From an uncultured Glaciecola sp. (lineage in GTDB: Bacteria > Pseudomonadota > Gammaproteobacteria > Enterobacterales > Alteromonadaceae): a stretch of 64,000 nucleotides of DNA. The notes under the pieces are model-generated. The model did not search any database. It saw nothing but the letters and a program-made list of their open reading frames with translations, and had not been told where the DNA came from. Below, piece after piece: positions 44,896 to 53,325 of the stretch. The DNA lies in the NCBI RefSeq assembly GCF_937770335.1, contig NZ_CALJHY010000008.1:1-64000 (forward strand), given 5' to 3'. Within the stretch, counting starts at the first letter, position 1, and the number at the start of each line of letters is the position of its first letter. The position numbers and the translations under genes were made by a program.

Positions 44896-47229
44896 ATGCT
44901 AAATCTCAATTTATTACAGTCATTACCTGTTATCAAAATAATGACTATACCTATTGTTGCTTTATTTATGGTTGCTTGCGTTAAATCAGATAAGCCGATT
45001 GAAGATAACTCAGGAGCTGCCTATCTTACTAACGAGGCAATTTTTCAGGACTATGAATATAATGCCAAGCGTCCTGGCGCGATTCGATGGGAAAAAGAAG
45101 GTTCAAAATTTACCGCATTGGAAACAGCCCAAGGTTTTGAAGATTCGATCTTGGATAAAGACCAGTATGGTAACGACATCAAAGTGTATGAGGAAATTGT
45201 TCAATATGACCCTGTAACCTTAGAACGAACTATTTTAATTACGTTAAAGCAACTTATCCCTAAAGGAGAAACAAAAGCATTAGTTGTTGATGATTATCAA
45301 TGGTCTAAAGATCAAAATATGCTTCTAATTTATACCAATGCCGAGTACGTGTGGCGTGATAAAACCCGTGGTGAATATTGGGTGATGAACCTTAAAGATG
45401 GTGATTTGTGGAAACTAGGTAGTGAGCAATCGGCAGCCAGTCAAATGATGTTCGGTAAATTTTCACCCAATAGTTCGCACTTTGCATACGTTGAAAACAA
45501 TAATATATATGCACAAGATTTAACTAGTCGAAGTATCAAAGCGCTAACCACTGATGCTTCCGAATCAATTATAAACGGTCTTTTTGATTGGGCGTATGAA
45601 GAAGAATTCAGTATTCAGGATGGATTCCGTTGGAGTCCGGACAGCCAGCGCATTGCCTATTGGCAATTTGATACACATGCTGCCAAAGACTTTTTTATCA
45701 TTAATAACACTGATACGCTTTACCCTGAAGTTACTGCAATCCCCTACCCCAAAGTTGGCGAAGATAACTCTGCTCCACGCATAGGTATTGTGCCCATTGC
45801 AAATGCAAAAACTATTTGGGTCACTTTACCGGGTATACCCAAAGATATGTATGTTCCGCGCATGGATTGGGCCGATAGTTCTGAACAAATTCTAATTCAG
45901 CAAATGAATCGCAAGCAAGATACCAATACGCTTTATTATGCAAATGCGACAACTGGAGATATATCCCCAGTATTTACTGAAAAAGAGGAGACTTATCTCG
46001 AGCTATTTGACGACCCCATCTGGCTTGAAAACTCAGATGCTTTTCTGTGGCAGAGTGAACGTAATGGGTGGAGACATATTTATAAAGTTTCCCGTGACGG
46101 CAAGTCGCTCACTGACCTGACGACAGGTAATTTTGATGTCACCGAATTTATATCTGTGGATGAAGTAAATAATTGGTTATACTTTATCGCTTCACCTGAA
46201 AACCCTACCCAACGTTATCTCTATCGCACCCGCCTTGATGGCAGTAGTCAGATGGAACAAGTGACACCTAAAGCGTTTTCTGGCACCAATAGTTACAAGA
46301 CCTCATCGGATTCAAAGTGGGCAATTCATACTTACTCAAGTTTTCTTAAACCGCCGGTTTATAGCCTAATCTCGTTACCCGACCATAAAACTCGCCGTGT
46401 ATTTGAAGATAACGCAGAGTTAGTAGCAAAGTTAGACAACTTGGCACTAGGTGAACACGAATTTTATAATGTTGACGCACAAGATGGTCTTCGACTTGAT
46501 GGATATATAATCAGGCCACCTGCGTTCGATAAAAACAAGCAATATCCAATTATTAATTATGTCTATGGTGAACCAGCAGGTCAAAGTGTTGTTGATAAGT
46601 GGCACGCCCGTAATATGTGGCACTTAATGATGACACAAAAGGGCTTTATTATTTCTGTCATCGACAACCGAGGCACTCCATCACCCAGAGGAAGAGATTG
46701 GCGTAGATCTGTTTACGGCAACATTGGGCCACTCGCGTCTCGAGATCAATCAGATGCATTAAAAGCGATTTGTAAGCGTTGGGACTATATCGATTGTGAA
46801 AAAGTAGGTGTTTGGGGTCACTCTGGTGGCGGCTCTATGACACTCAATTTATTATTCCGCTATCCTGACCTTTACCAGGTTGGCGTATCGAGAGCACCGG
46901 TTCCTGATCAACGCTTGTATGACTCAATCTACCAAGAACGCTACTCTGGTTTGCTTTCTGAATTTGAAGACAATTACAAAAGTGCTTCACCGATAACCCA
47001 TGCGAAAAATCTTCAAGGTAAATTGCTACTAGTGCATGGTACGGGAGACGACAATGTCCATTATCAAGGCACTGAGAGATTGATAAATGAACTAATTAAA
47101 CATAATCGCCAATTTGATTTTATGGCATATCCCAATCGACGACACGGAATTGTTGAAGGTGAAGGTACATCGCTTCACTTAGGAACAATGCAAACTAATT
47201 ACTTTATTGAACATTTGATGCTCAAGTAA
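44896..47229 (+). CDS. S9B family peptidase (dipeptidyl peptidase IV-like), lipoprotein
   Basis: A 777-residue serine peptidase. A lipoprotein signal is likely, with lipobox FMVAC near residues 24-28 (ALFMVACVKSDK). The DPP-IV N-terminal beta-propeller spans about 100-500, with FDWAYEEEFSIQDGFRWSPD, the usual double-Glu motif that binds the peptide N terminus. The catalytic alpha/beta-hydrolase domain (about 540-777) has nucleophile S643 in WGHSGGGSM, Asp at 718 or 719 in GTGDDNVH, and H750 in NRRHGI. Such enzymes cut dipeptides after Pro or Ala at the N terminus and would help use peptides at the cell surface. The usual GxSYGG nucleophile context is changed to GHSGGG. Confidence 0.93.
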   Translation: MLNLNLLQSLPVIKIMTIPIVALFMVACVKSDKPIEDNSGAAYLTNEAIFQDYEYNAKRPGAIRWEKEGSKFTALETAQGFEDSILDKDQYGNDIKVYEEIVQYDPVTLERTILITLKQLIPKGETKALVVDDYQWSKDQNMLLIYTNAEYVWRDKTRGEYWVMNLKDGDLWKLGSEQSAASQMMFGKFSPNSSHFAYVENNNIYAQDLTSRSIKALTTDASESIINGLFDWAYEEEFSIQDGFRWSPDSQRIAYWQFDTHAAKDFFIINNTDTLYPEVTAIPYPKVGEDNSAPRIGIVPIANAKTIWVTLPGIPKDMYVPRMDWADSSEQILIQQMNRKQDTNTLYYANATTGDISPVFTEKEETYLELFDDPIWLENSDAFLWQSERNGWRHIYKVSRDGKSLTDLTTGNFDVTEFISVDEVNNWLYFIASPENPTQRYLYRTRLDGSSQMEQVTPKAFSGTNSYKTSSDSKWAIHTYSSFLKPPVYSLISLPDHKTRRVFEDNAELVAKLDNLALGEHEFYNVDAQDGLRLDGYIIRPPAFDKNKQYPIINYVYGEPAGQSVVDKWHARNMWHLMMTQKGFIISVIDNRGTPSPRGRDWRRSVYGNIGPLASRDQSDALKAICKRWDYIDCEKVGVWGHSGGGSMTLNLLFRYPDLYQVGVSRAPVPDQRLYDSIYQERYSGLLSEFEDNYKSASPITHAKNLQGKLLLVHGTGDDNVHYQGTERLINELIKHNRQFDFMAYPNRRHGIVEGEGTSLHLGTMQTNYFIEHLMLK

Positions 47230-47236
47230 GCCGGAA

Positions 47237-47268
47237 TAATCAGCCCATTATAATTATAATGGGCTGAT
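47237..47268 (+). terminator. Long palindrome after the peptidase gene, probable transcript end
   Basis: A near-perfect palindrome, AATCAGCCCATTATA / TATAATGGGCTGATT, lies 8 bases after the stop. There is no T-run, so it is a weaker Rho-independent terminator candidate or an RNA-stabilising 3' hairpin. Confidence 0.55.
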
Positions 47269-47459
47269 TATAAGTCATCCCTTTCGTCCCTTTCTAATCC
47301 AAGCTATTTTTCTTAGTCCATAACTGCAACGACAAGTTTAAGTATAAATACGTGTTAAATTTCTTCATGCCCATGAGCTAAAACATTGGCTATATGCAAC
47401 TCGCCTGCTGCCGATTAATTACTTTTATTCTTAAAATACGTCGTTGTCAAAACGCATAC

Positions 47460-47512
47460 TTTTTGTAAAATTTACTCTGTGTAATTTCCTTTGTGAATTT
47501 TTTTGTAAAATT
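47460..47512. repeat. Direct repeat pair TTTTTGTAAAATT, 40-base period
   Basis: Two identical 13-base A/T-rich copies, at 47460-47472 and 47500-47512, are spaced by exactly 40 bases, about four helical turns, and the second ends 64 bases before the ATG at 47576. They might be paired operators, although A/T-rich matches can arise by chance. Confidence 0.45.
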
Positions 47513-47575
47513 GCGTTATGCTCATTGTATTGAAAAAGCAAAGACTCAAAAACTAGACACACCGGAGAATACATT

Positions 47576-48028
47576 ATGAATATGTCAATAGCTGCAGTTA
47601 ACCGCCTCGAAATTGAAAAGCAATTATTTATGCCAGAGCTAGTGACTACTTTTGGTGAGACACGTCAGCATGTAAATTCTGATTTGATTAAGAATTGCCT
47701 TGAGCCGAGTGAAATATTAGACCAGCACTTTGCATTGCAAAACGGCTCTCATAAAGATGTGAAACAATATGTTGTTTACTTTTGTCACATAATGGCATTT
47801 TTTGCAGACGGAAGTCATTGTGGTTTAGCCAAACCCAAACAATTTGTCGCCTTTCTAGGATGCAAAGAAACGCCAGAATCAATAGTGCTAAAAGAGAATA
47901 ACGTTCACCTTGAGTTGGTTCTTAATACGCGTGCCAATATAAATAGAGGCGAGTCAGCTATGCATATTGAATTCCCTGCGCAAAGCACCTTTATGTCAAA
48001 GTCAGGTGACGATTATTTCGTTGAATAA
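47576..48028 (+). CDS. Hypothetical protein (orphan)
   Basis: A 150-residue soluble protein of unknown family. A CGGAGA ribosome-binding site 10 bases before the ATG and an A/T-rich upstream region with repeats support a real, possibly regulated gene. The middle part, HIMAFFADGSHCGLAKPKQF (about residues 62-81), and the following VAFLGCKETPESIVLKENNVHLE look like a folded alpha/beta domain, with three Cys (residues 41, 61 and 73) spread through it. There is no signal peptide or membrane helix. It has long non-coding flanks on both sides and so seems to be transcribed alone. Confidence 0.72.
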   Translation: MNMSIAAVNRLEIEKQLFMPELVTTFGETRQHVNSDLIKNCLEPSEILDQHFALQNGSHKDVKQYVVYFCHIMAFFADGSHCGLAKPKQFVAFLGCKETPESIVLKENNVHLELVLNTRANINRGESAMHIEFPAQSTFMSKSGDDYFVE

Positions 48029-48363
48029 TGTATTGGTTATTGCGTCAGATAAAACAAGCTAATGTATTGCTCTGGAGCGTAGGGGATAAATCATACTGTT
48101 TTATCTTGATCGTTCTGAGCAATAGTTTGATATAGCCATTAGTAATTTATGTTCCTTATTTTACATATACTGAACAAACTATTTTGCGCTCAGATAAGCA
48201 GAAATTAGTACAGCAAATGAGCTGTGCTATAACAAGTCTCGATTAGTTATAGATGCCTTAGAAAAACGCTTTATGATGCTACTTGCATAGAAAAGTAGAA
48301 GTTAGTCAGATGTTCAGCTAGAGTGAAGTCGAAATACTAAACCGTTAAAGGCTAGATAGAATA
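48029..48363. other. Intergenic region with an inverted repeat
   Basis: A 335-base region without a gene. A perfect 10-base inverted repeat, AGATAAAACA (48047-48056) and TGTTTTATCT (48097-48106), lies just after the orphan gene with a 40-base loop; it might be part of the 3' end of that transcript. Nothing else stands out. Confidence 0.45.
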
Positions 48364-48870
48364 TTGAACACATTCCAACCCACGAGTACGCCCTCTTTCA
48401 GTACTTACCAATTTTCAGAGCTGTCTAACTTTTCACTCTACAATGCTTTGAAACTGCGCAGTGATGTTTTTGTGGTAGAGCAAAACTGTGTCTATCCAGA
48501 TTTAGACGACAAAGATATTCACTCTACTACCCTGCACCTGTTAGTTGAAACTGCGTCGGATCCAATGCTCAATGACGGAACAGAAGCGATAAACAAAGTC
48601 ATTGCGTACGCAAGATGTTTAGCTCCTGGGATCTCATATGACGGTCCGAGTATTGGTCGTGTAGTAGTCGCATCCTCGGAGAGAGGTCATGGGCTCGCAA
48701 AATTAGTGATGTTGGAGGCAATCAATATTTGCAAACAACATTGGCCTGATGAAACTATTCAAATCGGTGCTCAGGTTTATTTACAGAAATTTTATACCCA
48801 ATTAGGCTTTACACCGTTTAGTGAACCCTATGATGAAGATGGCATTATGCATATAGATATGCAGTTATAA
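48364..48870 (+). CDS. elaA: GNAT-family N-acetyltransferase, ElaA-like
   Basis: A 168-residue protein similar to E. coli ElaA, a GNAT-fold protein of unknown substrate. The segment LYNALKLRSDVFVVEQNCVYPDLDD at about 22-46 is the ElaA opening; the acetyl-CoA-binding region is SIGRVVVASSERGHGLAKLVM at about 96-116, and the C terminus has the YLQKFYTQLGFTPFSEPYDEDGI signature. The start appears to be TTG at 48364, with no strong ribosome-binding site, so the exact N terminus is uncertain. It stands alone. Confidence 0.85.
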   Translation: MNTFQPTSTPSFSTYQFSELSNFSLYNALKLRSDVFVVEQNCVYPDLDDKDIHSTTLHLLVETASDPMLNDGTEAINKVIAYARCLAPGISYDGPSIGRVVVASSERGHGLAKLVMLEAINICKQHWPDETIQIGAQVYLQKFYTQLGFTPFSEPYDEDGIMHIDMQL

Positions 48871-48977
48871 AAAAAACTTAGCTCTGCTGTAGCCGGCTAT
48901 CCATTAGTGATGGTCCTGATCTTAAGCACCAGCTAATTAACATGGCTTTGTTAGCATACACGCATTATCAATTGCGC

Positions 48978-50315
48978 TTATATTCCTACTTTTCGTTTAA
49001 ATTCCTCCCAAGCGTAGAAGGTTTTTAAAGCCGGTCGGCGGGCCAGAGCAAAAGGAAATTGTTTGAGCGGTGATTTCCAAAACGGAAGGTCAGGCAATTT
49101 GTCTGGAGCACAGTGCAATTGTGCCAGGCGTTTTCCTGCTTGAATAGAGAAAGCTAACCCTGCACCGCAATAACCACTGCTATACAACGTTTTGTTCTGT
49201 TGATCATTATAAACGCGTGGATAATCATCTAAGGAAACGCTTACCCACCCGCTCCAAAAGGCACTTATACTAACCTCGTGTAAACTAGGGAATGTTGCCA
49301 AAAGACCATTTTTTAGTGCTTTTTGGTACTTAGCGTTATTCGCGTATCTTCCTTCAATAGATCCCCTGCCTCCAAACAACAACCGGTTGTCAGGAAGTAT
49401 GCGATAGTAGTATTTCAAAGGCCTTGTATCCATAACCATTAAGCCCTCAGACATCCCAACATCTAGCAATTGTTGTGGAGTTAAGGGATCAGTCACAATA
49501 ATGCTAGATATAACTGGAAAAGTGCGATCTTTTAATCCTTCATACAAATTGCGTTGACCATATCCATTAGTTGCAACGATGAGTGTGTTCGCCGTAATTG
49601 AACCCAACTTAGTTTTTAATACATGCTTTTCATTAATTCTCTGGCAATCAATCACTGCGCTATTTCCGCAGATATTCGCGCCTGCGTCTGCCGCCTTTTT
49701 TGCGATACCTTGACACAATAACCAAGGGTTTATGCCAAACGCATTAGGGTAGTAAATACCGCCGTAGGATCGGGTGCCAGATAAATATTTAGTAGAAATT
49801 TCATCTGCTGAAAGTGACAATATTGAGTCACCATAATCCACCGCCAACTCATTTGCTTGATGGTGAAGCGCGCTTACTAAAGACGGCTTGTGAGCTAACT
49901 TTAAATAACCACCTGCAGTCCGTTCGCAATCAATTCCCTCATCTATTAACTGAGAAACAGTATCAATGGAATTGAGATATTCAGCATATATAGCTTGGCT
50001 TACTGATTTCCCCCAGCGTTTTCGCATTTGTTGGACACTTAGCCTCCCGGTCCCTGGCAGCACAAAGCCGCCATTGCGGCCACTGCAGCCCCAACCAGGT
50101 TGGTTAGCCTCAATAACAGTGCATTCTACTCCGTGTTCTTGGGATAAGTGCAGAGCACATGATAAACCGGTATAACCAGCACCGATAATCACAACATCCG
50201 TCTTATGTTCGCCAATAAGTGGCGAGTAACGGACAGAATCTTTACCTGACACCCAAAAACTATCAGGCTGATACTGGTCGCTTGGTGGGGTAACATCTAT
50301 AAGTGGATCGTACAT
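48978..50315 (-). CDS. FAD-dependent oxidoreductase (DAO family), gamma-glutamylputrescine oxidase-like
   Basis: A 445-residue flavoprotein of the D-amino acid oxidase (DAO) superfamily. The dinucleotide-binding motif DVVIIGAGYTGLSCALHLSQ is at about 39-58, followed by GWGCSGRNGGFVLPG at about 73-87, which is typical of PuuB-like and related amine oxidases. The C-terminal segment SGYCGAGLAFSIQAGKRLA near 384 completes the FAD site. The likely reaction is oxidation of a secondary amine or amino-acid derivative; substrate is unknown. Its ATG overlaps the stop of the acetyltransferase gene (TAATG), so the two form an operon. Confidence 0.88.
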   Translation of the reverse strand: MYDPLIDVTPPSDQYQPDSFWVSGKDSVRYSPLIGEHKTDVVIIGAGYTGLSCALHLSQEHGVECTVIEANQPGWGCSGRNGGFVLPGTGRLSVQQMRKRWGKSVSQAIYAEYLNSIDTVSQLIDEGIDCERTAGGYLKLAHKPSLVSALHHQANELAVDYGDSILSLSADEISTKYLSGTRSYGGIYYPNAFGINPWLLCQGIAKKAADAGANICGNSAVIDCQRINEKHVLKTKLGSITANTLIVATNGYGQRNLYEGLKDRTFPVISSIIVTDPLTPQQLLDVGMSEGLMVMDTRPLKYYYRILPDNRLLFGGRGSIEGRYANNAKYQKALKNGLLATFPSLHEVSISAFWSGWVSVSLDDYPRVYNDQQNKTLYSSGYCGAGLAFSIQAGKRLAQLHCAPDKLPDLPFWKSPLKQFPFALARRPALKTFYAWEEFKRKVGI

Positions 50316-50941
50316 TAGTATTCTAACTCATTAAACCGCAGTATCATTTCAGCCGCGGTACATTGACATAAAACACCACAGACGGGGCAATCGTAACTAT
50401 CTTCAATACTGTATTGCTGCCATCTATTTGAATGCTCTTTAACTAATTCACCACCACAAGCTTTGAAATAACTAAACGCTGAGTTACCGGGACTAGCTAG
50501 CCAAATATGAGCGACTCCTGCCAGCGCCCCTTGCTGTTTCGAGGTAACGATTGATTTTTTCAATAAGGTTGAACCTATGCCGAATCCCCTCATTTCAGTG
50601 TCTACCGTATTGCATTTAAAATAACAAACTTTCTCTTTAGGTATCCCCCAAAGTGGCGGCGAGCACCACTTATCGGGCAGCCATTGACTCACTGCGATAG
50701 TAAGGCGAAAGCCAATTAAATAGCCGTCTGGCGTATTTCTTATTGAGGTAATATTATGGTTATCGACCTCATCAGGCGAACGCACAGCAACCCAACTAGC
50801 ATTAATATTGTCTGACCAACTGCGCTGATACAAATCGGTTAAGCTATTTTCATCTAGATAATTATCACCATGCACTTCGTTACCTAAAGCAATAACTGCA
50901 TCAAAATGTTGGGGCAAAAGTTGTACGTAGTTTATTGACAT
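50315..50941 (-). CDS. GNAT-like acetyltransferase
   Basis: A 208-residue protein if started at the ATG at 50941 (MSINYVQLLPQHFDAVI); the frame is open for 21 more codons upstream, which look less like a GNAT N terminus. The acetyl-CoA-binding part is TEMRGFGIGSTLLKKSIVTSK-like at about 106-126, and a GNAT beta-bulge core spans about 70-150. The C-terminal 30 residues contain three Cys (DCPVCGVLCQC), an unusual small Cys cluster that could bind metal. It is cotranscribed with the DAO oxidoreductase, which suggests a role on the same amine or amino acid. Confidence 0.75.
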   Translation of the reverse strand: MSINYVQLLPQHFDAVIALGNEVHGDNYLDENSLTDLYQRSWSDNINASWVAVRSPDEVDNHNITSIRNTPDGYLIGFRLTIAVSQWLPDKWCSPPLWGIPKEKVCYFKCNTVDTEMRGFGIGSTLLKKSIVTSKQQGALAGVAHIWLASPGNSAFSYFKACGGELVKEHSNRWQQYSIEDSYDCPVCGVLCQCTAAEMILRFNELEY

Positions 50942-51105
50942 ATCGAGATCGCGTTGAGGTCTTGTTGTTATAATTATGGTTGAGTACGTTACAGCAAAAG
51001 ACAATATTATGCACAGCGGCTCACTAGGAGCGGAATCAAAGATAGTCGACTATCTTCCTTTTTGTAGGTGCGCCGGCAACAATCTATTACCTAAATCGGC
51101 TAATT

Positions 51106-51621
51106 TCACTTAGTTGGCTTTTGCTCAATCACAACATCGGCGTAGCTGCGCAGTTTGTCTTTCTTTCTTATCGCCGCGAATGGGTCAACGGCATCATGGT
51201 CATCAGCTTCAGGGATCTTAGCTGTTTCACGTCCTTTTTGCTCAGAAGTGCTCGATTCTTTATTTGAGTAACGTAGTGACGATTCAGCGCTATTACCAAA
51301 ACGCGACTTCCACTTTAGTAACTTACTCAGTGCGCTGTTTGATTGCTCAGATGCGAGTTCTTTTTGTTGGCGCTTATATCGATTGAAATAATGATTTGCC
51401 ACTAAAAATAGCGTAATACTAGATGCCCATATTAGCCACTTCACCGCAAATGATAAACCGATACTAGTCGGCGTTTCCTGCAACTCATTGTATCTTAGGT
51501 AGTCCTGATGTACTTGGCCGACCACAAAAATAAACGCAATCAATATGATGAGACTAAGAATAAAAAACTTATATTTGCGCCATAACAAGCCAGAGAGAAT
51601 GATGTTGATAAGTTTATTCAT
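51106..51621 (-). CDS. Membrane protein of unknown function
   Basis: A 171-residue protein with two membrane helices (about 17-36 and 58-79) and a hydrophilic C-terminal half rich in Ser, Glu, Lys and Asp. I do not recognise a family. It starts 3 bases after the stop of the small gene at 51625-51852, so the two are translated together. The cytosolic tail (about 85-171) looks largely disordered. Confidence 0.65.
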   Translation of the reverse strand: MNKLINIILSGLLWRKYKFFILSLIILIAFIFVVGQVHQDYLRYNELQETPTSIGLSFAVKWLIWASSITLFLVANHYFNRYKRQQKELASEQSNSALSKLLKWKSRFGNSAESSLRYSNKESSTSEQKGRETAKIPEADDHDAVDPFAAIRKKDKLRSYADVVIEQKPTK

Positions 51622-51624
51622 AGC

Positions 51625-51852
51625 TTAACCAAATATCCCAATTCCTAAAACCGCGAGAACCGCAAGGACACCCTTTTCTTTGATTGTGGAATAGATTTTG
51701 GATTCTTCTTCTTGAACAATCACTTCCAATTCGTCGCCCGTAAAGTCTTGCGGTTTCTTCTTCGCTAACACAATCCGAGTTTCAGCGCGTTTGATTGCCT
51801 TTTCTCTAATTGCTTGCTTAAATTTTGAATTTACTTTTGAAAATGGATTCAC
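51625..51852 (-). CDS. Small membrane-anchored protein
   Basis: A 75-residue protein with a GTG start and an AGG ribosome-binding site 8 bases upstream. The first 55 residues are highly charged and helical (KQAIREKAIKRAETRIVLAKK), and the last 15 (GVLAVLAVLGIGIFG) form a short membrane-like segment, so it could be a tail-anchored protein. It is followed directly by the two-helix membrane protein gene. No family is recognised. Confidence 0.62.
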   Translation of the reverse strand: MNPFSKVNSKFKQAIREKAIKRAETRIVLAKKKPQDFTGDELEVIVQEEESKIYSTIKEKGVLAVLAVLGIGIFG

Positions 51853-51983
51853 TCAAATACCTCATGTTGAGTTTGTATTATAAACTGAATTACAATATTT
51901 TACTCAAATCACTCGTATCAGAATGTTTCTCGTCATAAAAAGTGATATCTTAATTTTACAGTCACTCGAAAAATAAACGTCCA

Positions 51984-52820
51984 ATGAATCTTCGATACCC
52001 CAAAAAAATGACTATTTTAGTGAAGGCTGCCTCACTTTTTTTATGCGTTATTTGTGCGCCTGCATCCATTGCTACTGATGAGGAGAGAGAAGTCCTTCCG
52101 AACTATGTTTTCACTCCTACAAAAAAACCTATTTTGCAAGCTGAAGCGGCTTTAAGCAAAGCACTGGCTGAACATAAATATGCGTTAATCGTGTTAGGCG
52201 CGCAGTGGTGCCATGATAGCGTTGGTTTAGCTGAAAATTTCTCTACCAACGAAATGCAAACCGTATTGGCGGAGCGCTATGTCACGCAATTTATCGATGT
52301 AGCTTACTTAGAAGACCGACGAGATATCACGAACTTAGTAGGCTACCCAAATTACTTTGCTACGCCTACGGTGTTAATAGTTGATCCTGTATCTAATACT
52401 GTAATGAACATGGATTCGCTCAAGGAATGGCAGAGTGCAGATAGTGTTGATCTGCAAATCTATATTGAACAATTTTCTCGCTTTAACCAAGAGGACACTC
52501 CGCTCAAACCGGCTCTAAAGAATAATATGCTACGTTTAGATGCGTTTGAGACTCAGCAAAGCGAACGTTTACAGAAAGGCTATAGCGTTTTAGGCCCTTT
52601 ATTAGCCGCAAGTGACGTTGAGGAGGGCAGTAAAATGACGGGGAAAGAACGAGAGCAATTTTTAACACTTTGGCGGCAAGTGAAAAAATTTAGAACTCAC
52701 CTTCAGGCTTCCATTCATGAACTAAGAGGCACAGAGTTTGATGACAGCGAACTACCGCAGAAACTAGTAGATGCGACGCAAAAAGTACAATCTTGGGAAC
52801 AATCCGTCCTCGAGGATTAA
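51984..52820 (+). CDS. Exported thioredoxin-fold protein
   Basis: A 278-residue protein with a probable signal peptide (about 1-29, with a basic start and a cut near IAT). Residues about 60-160 look like a thioredoxin fold: the segment LIVLGAQWCHDSVGLAENF near 63-81 has the active-site position with WCHDS, so the usual second Cys is replaced by Ser. VGYPNYFATPTVLIVDP near 121-137 matches the cis-Pro region. The C-terminal 110 residues are helical and of unknown role. With one Cys it may act as a thiol-binding or monothiol enzyme rather than a dithiol oxidase. It stands alone upstream of the his leader. Confidence 0.75.
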   Translation: MNLRYPKKMTILVKAASLFLCVICAPASIATDEEREVLPNYVFTPTKKPILQAEAALSKALAEHKYALIVLGAQWCHDSVGLAENFSTNEMQTVLAERYVTQFIDVAYLEDRRDITNLVGYPNYFATPTVLIVDPVSNTVMNMDSLKEWQSADSVDLQIYIEQFSRFNQEDTPLKPALKNNMLRLDAFETQQSERLQKGYSVLGPLLAASDVEEGSKMTGKEREQFLTLWRQVKKFRTHLQASIHELRGTEFDDSELPQKLVDATQKVQSWEQSVLED

Positions 52821-53017
52821 TCGGTTACCAAACTCCCAATATGTATAAAAACCGAGCAGCAAAGAGCATGATTACCGAACTGTTCTGCACTCTTATATAA
52901 AAATGACATGAGTTATGTAAAACAAACTCCATTTCTCTTGGGTTTGCTGTTGATTATGGGCATCAATTTATATAATATTCGTGCACTTAAAAAATTCGAA
53001 GATTAACTCGAACTAAA
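52821..53017. other. Region upstream of the his leader, with the likely his promoter
   Basis: About 200 bases between the thioredoxin-like gene and hisL. A -35-like TTGATT (52951-52956) and a perfect -10 TATAAT (52972-52977) have a short 15-base spacer and would start a transcript about 35 bases before hisL. A 33-codon open frame at 52908-53006 overlaps this promoter and is not called as a gene. Confidence 0.5.
52951..52977 (+). promoter_or_regulatory. Candidate promoter of the his operon
   Basis: TTGATT (52951-52956) and TATAAT (52972-52977), spacer 15 bases, upstream of the hisL leader. The spacer is shorter than ideal (17), so an alternative -35 is possible. Confidence 0.42.
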
Positions 53018-53062
53018 ATGACTATTACAAATTTCGGCCACCATCATCATATGAACGCATAA
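53018..53062 (+). CDS. hisL: his operon leader peptide
   Basis: A 14-codon open frame reading MTITNFGHHHHMNA, with four consecutive His codons at positions 8-11. It precedes an attenuator hairpin and hisG. In enteric bacteria, ribosomes stall at such His codons when charged tRNA-His is scarce, so that an antiterminator forms and the operon is transcribed. Here the run has four His codons against seven in E. coli. There is no strong ribosome-binding site in view. Confidence 0.85.
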   Translation: MTITNFGHHHHMNA

Positions 53063-53121
53063 CCTTTCAGGTTCGTGCCGGAGAGGTATTGTTTCCTTTC
53101 CATGGCATTAAAGAAATTTGA

Positions 53122-53154
53122 AGCCCTCGAGAGGAAACTTTCGGGGGCTTTTTG
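53122..53154 (+). terminator. his operon attenuator
   Basis: A 12-base-pair stem with two G-U pairs (AGCCCTCGAGAG / CTTTCGGGGGCT), an AAA-rich loop and a TTTT tail. It lies about 60 bases after the hisL stop and 170 bases before hisG, the position of an attenuator. Upstream sequence between hisL and the stem (53063-53120) could form the competing antiterminator. Confidence 0.82.
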
Positions 53155-53325
53155 TTTGATTTTTGTAACGTAAAAAATCAAATCGATCTCTCTCGGCTGA
53201 AATGGGTATTAGATAGGACTATAAAGCATGTGTAAGTAGATGATTTACACTGAAAACGCAAATAAAATAGCGGCGATAAATTAACAAGTAGCAAAAATTA
53301 GCGAAAGCATACAAAGGAACTAGAA

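Larger units (their letters stand above)
47230..47575. other. Intergenic region with hairpin and A/T-rich repeats
   Basis: A 346-base region without a gene. It starts with the palindrome at 47237-47268 after the peptidase gene, and holds two copies of TTTTTGTAAAATT 40 bases apart at 47460 and 47500, in front of the orphan gene at 47576. Confidence 0.6.

Noticed and set aside
52908-53006. A 32-codon open frame (MSYVKQTPFLLGLLL…) with one membrane-like segment
   Set aside because: It has no ribosome-binding site and overlaps the likely his promoter just before hisL; the hydrophobic look may come from the A/T-rich sequence. It could be reconsidered if conserved.
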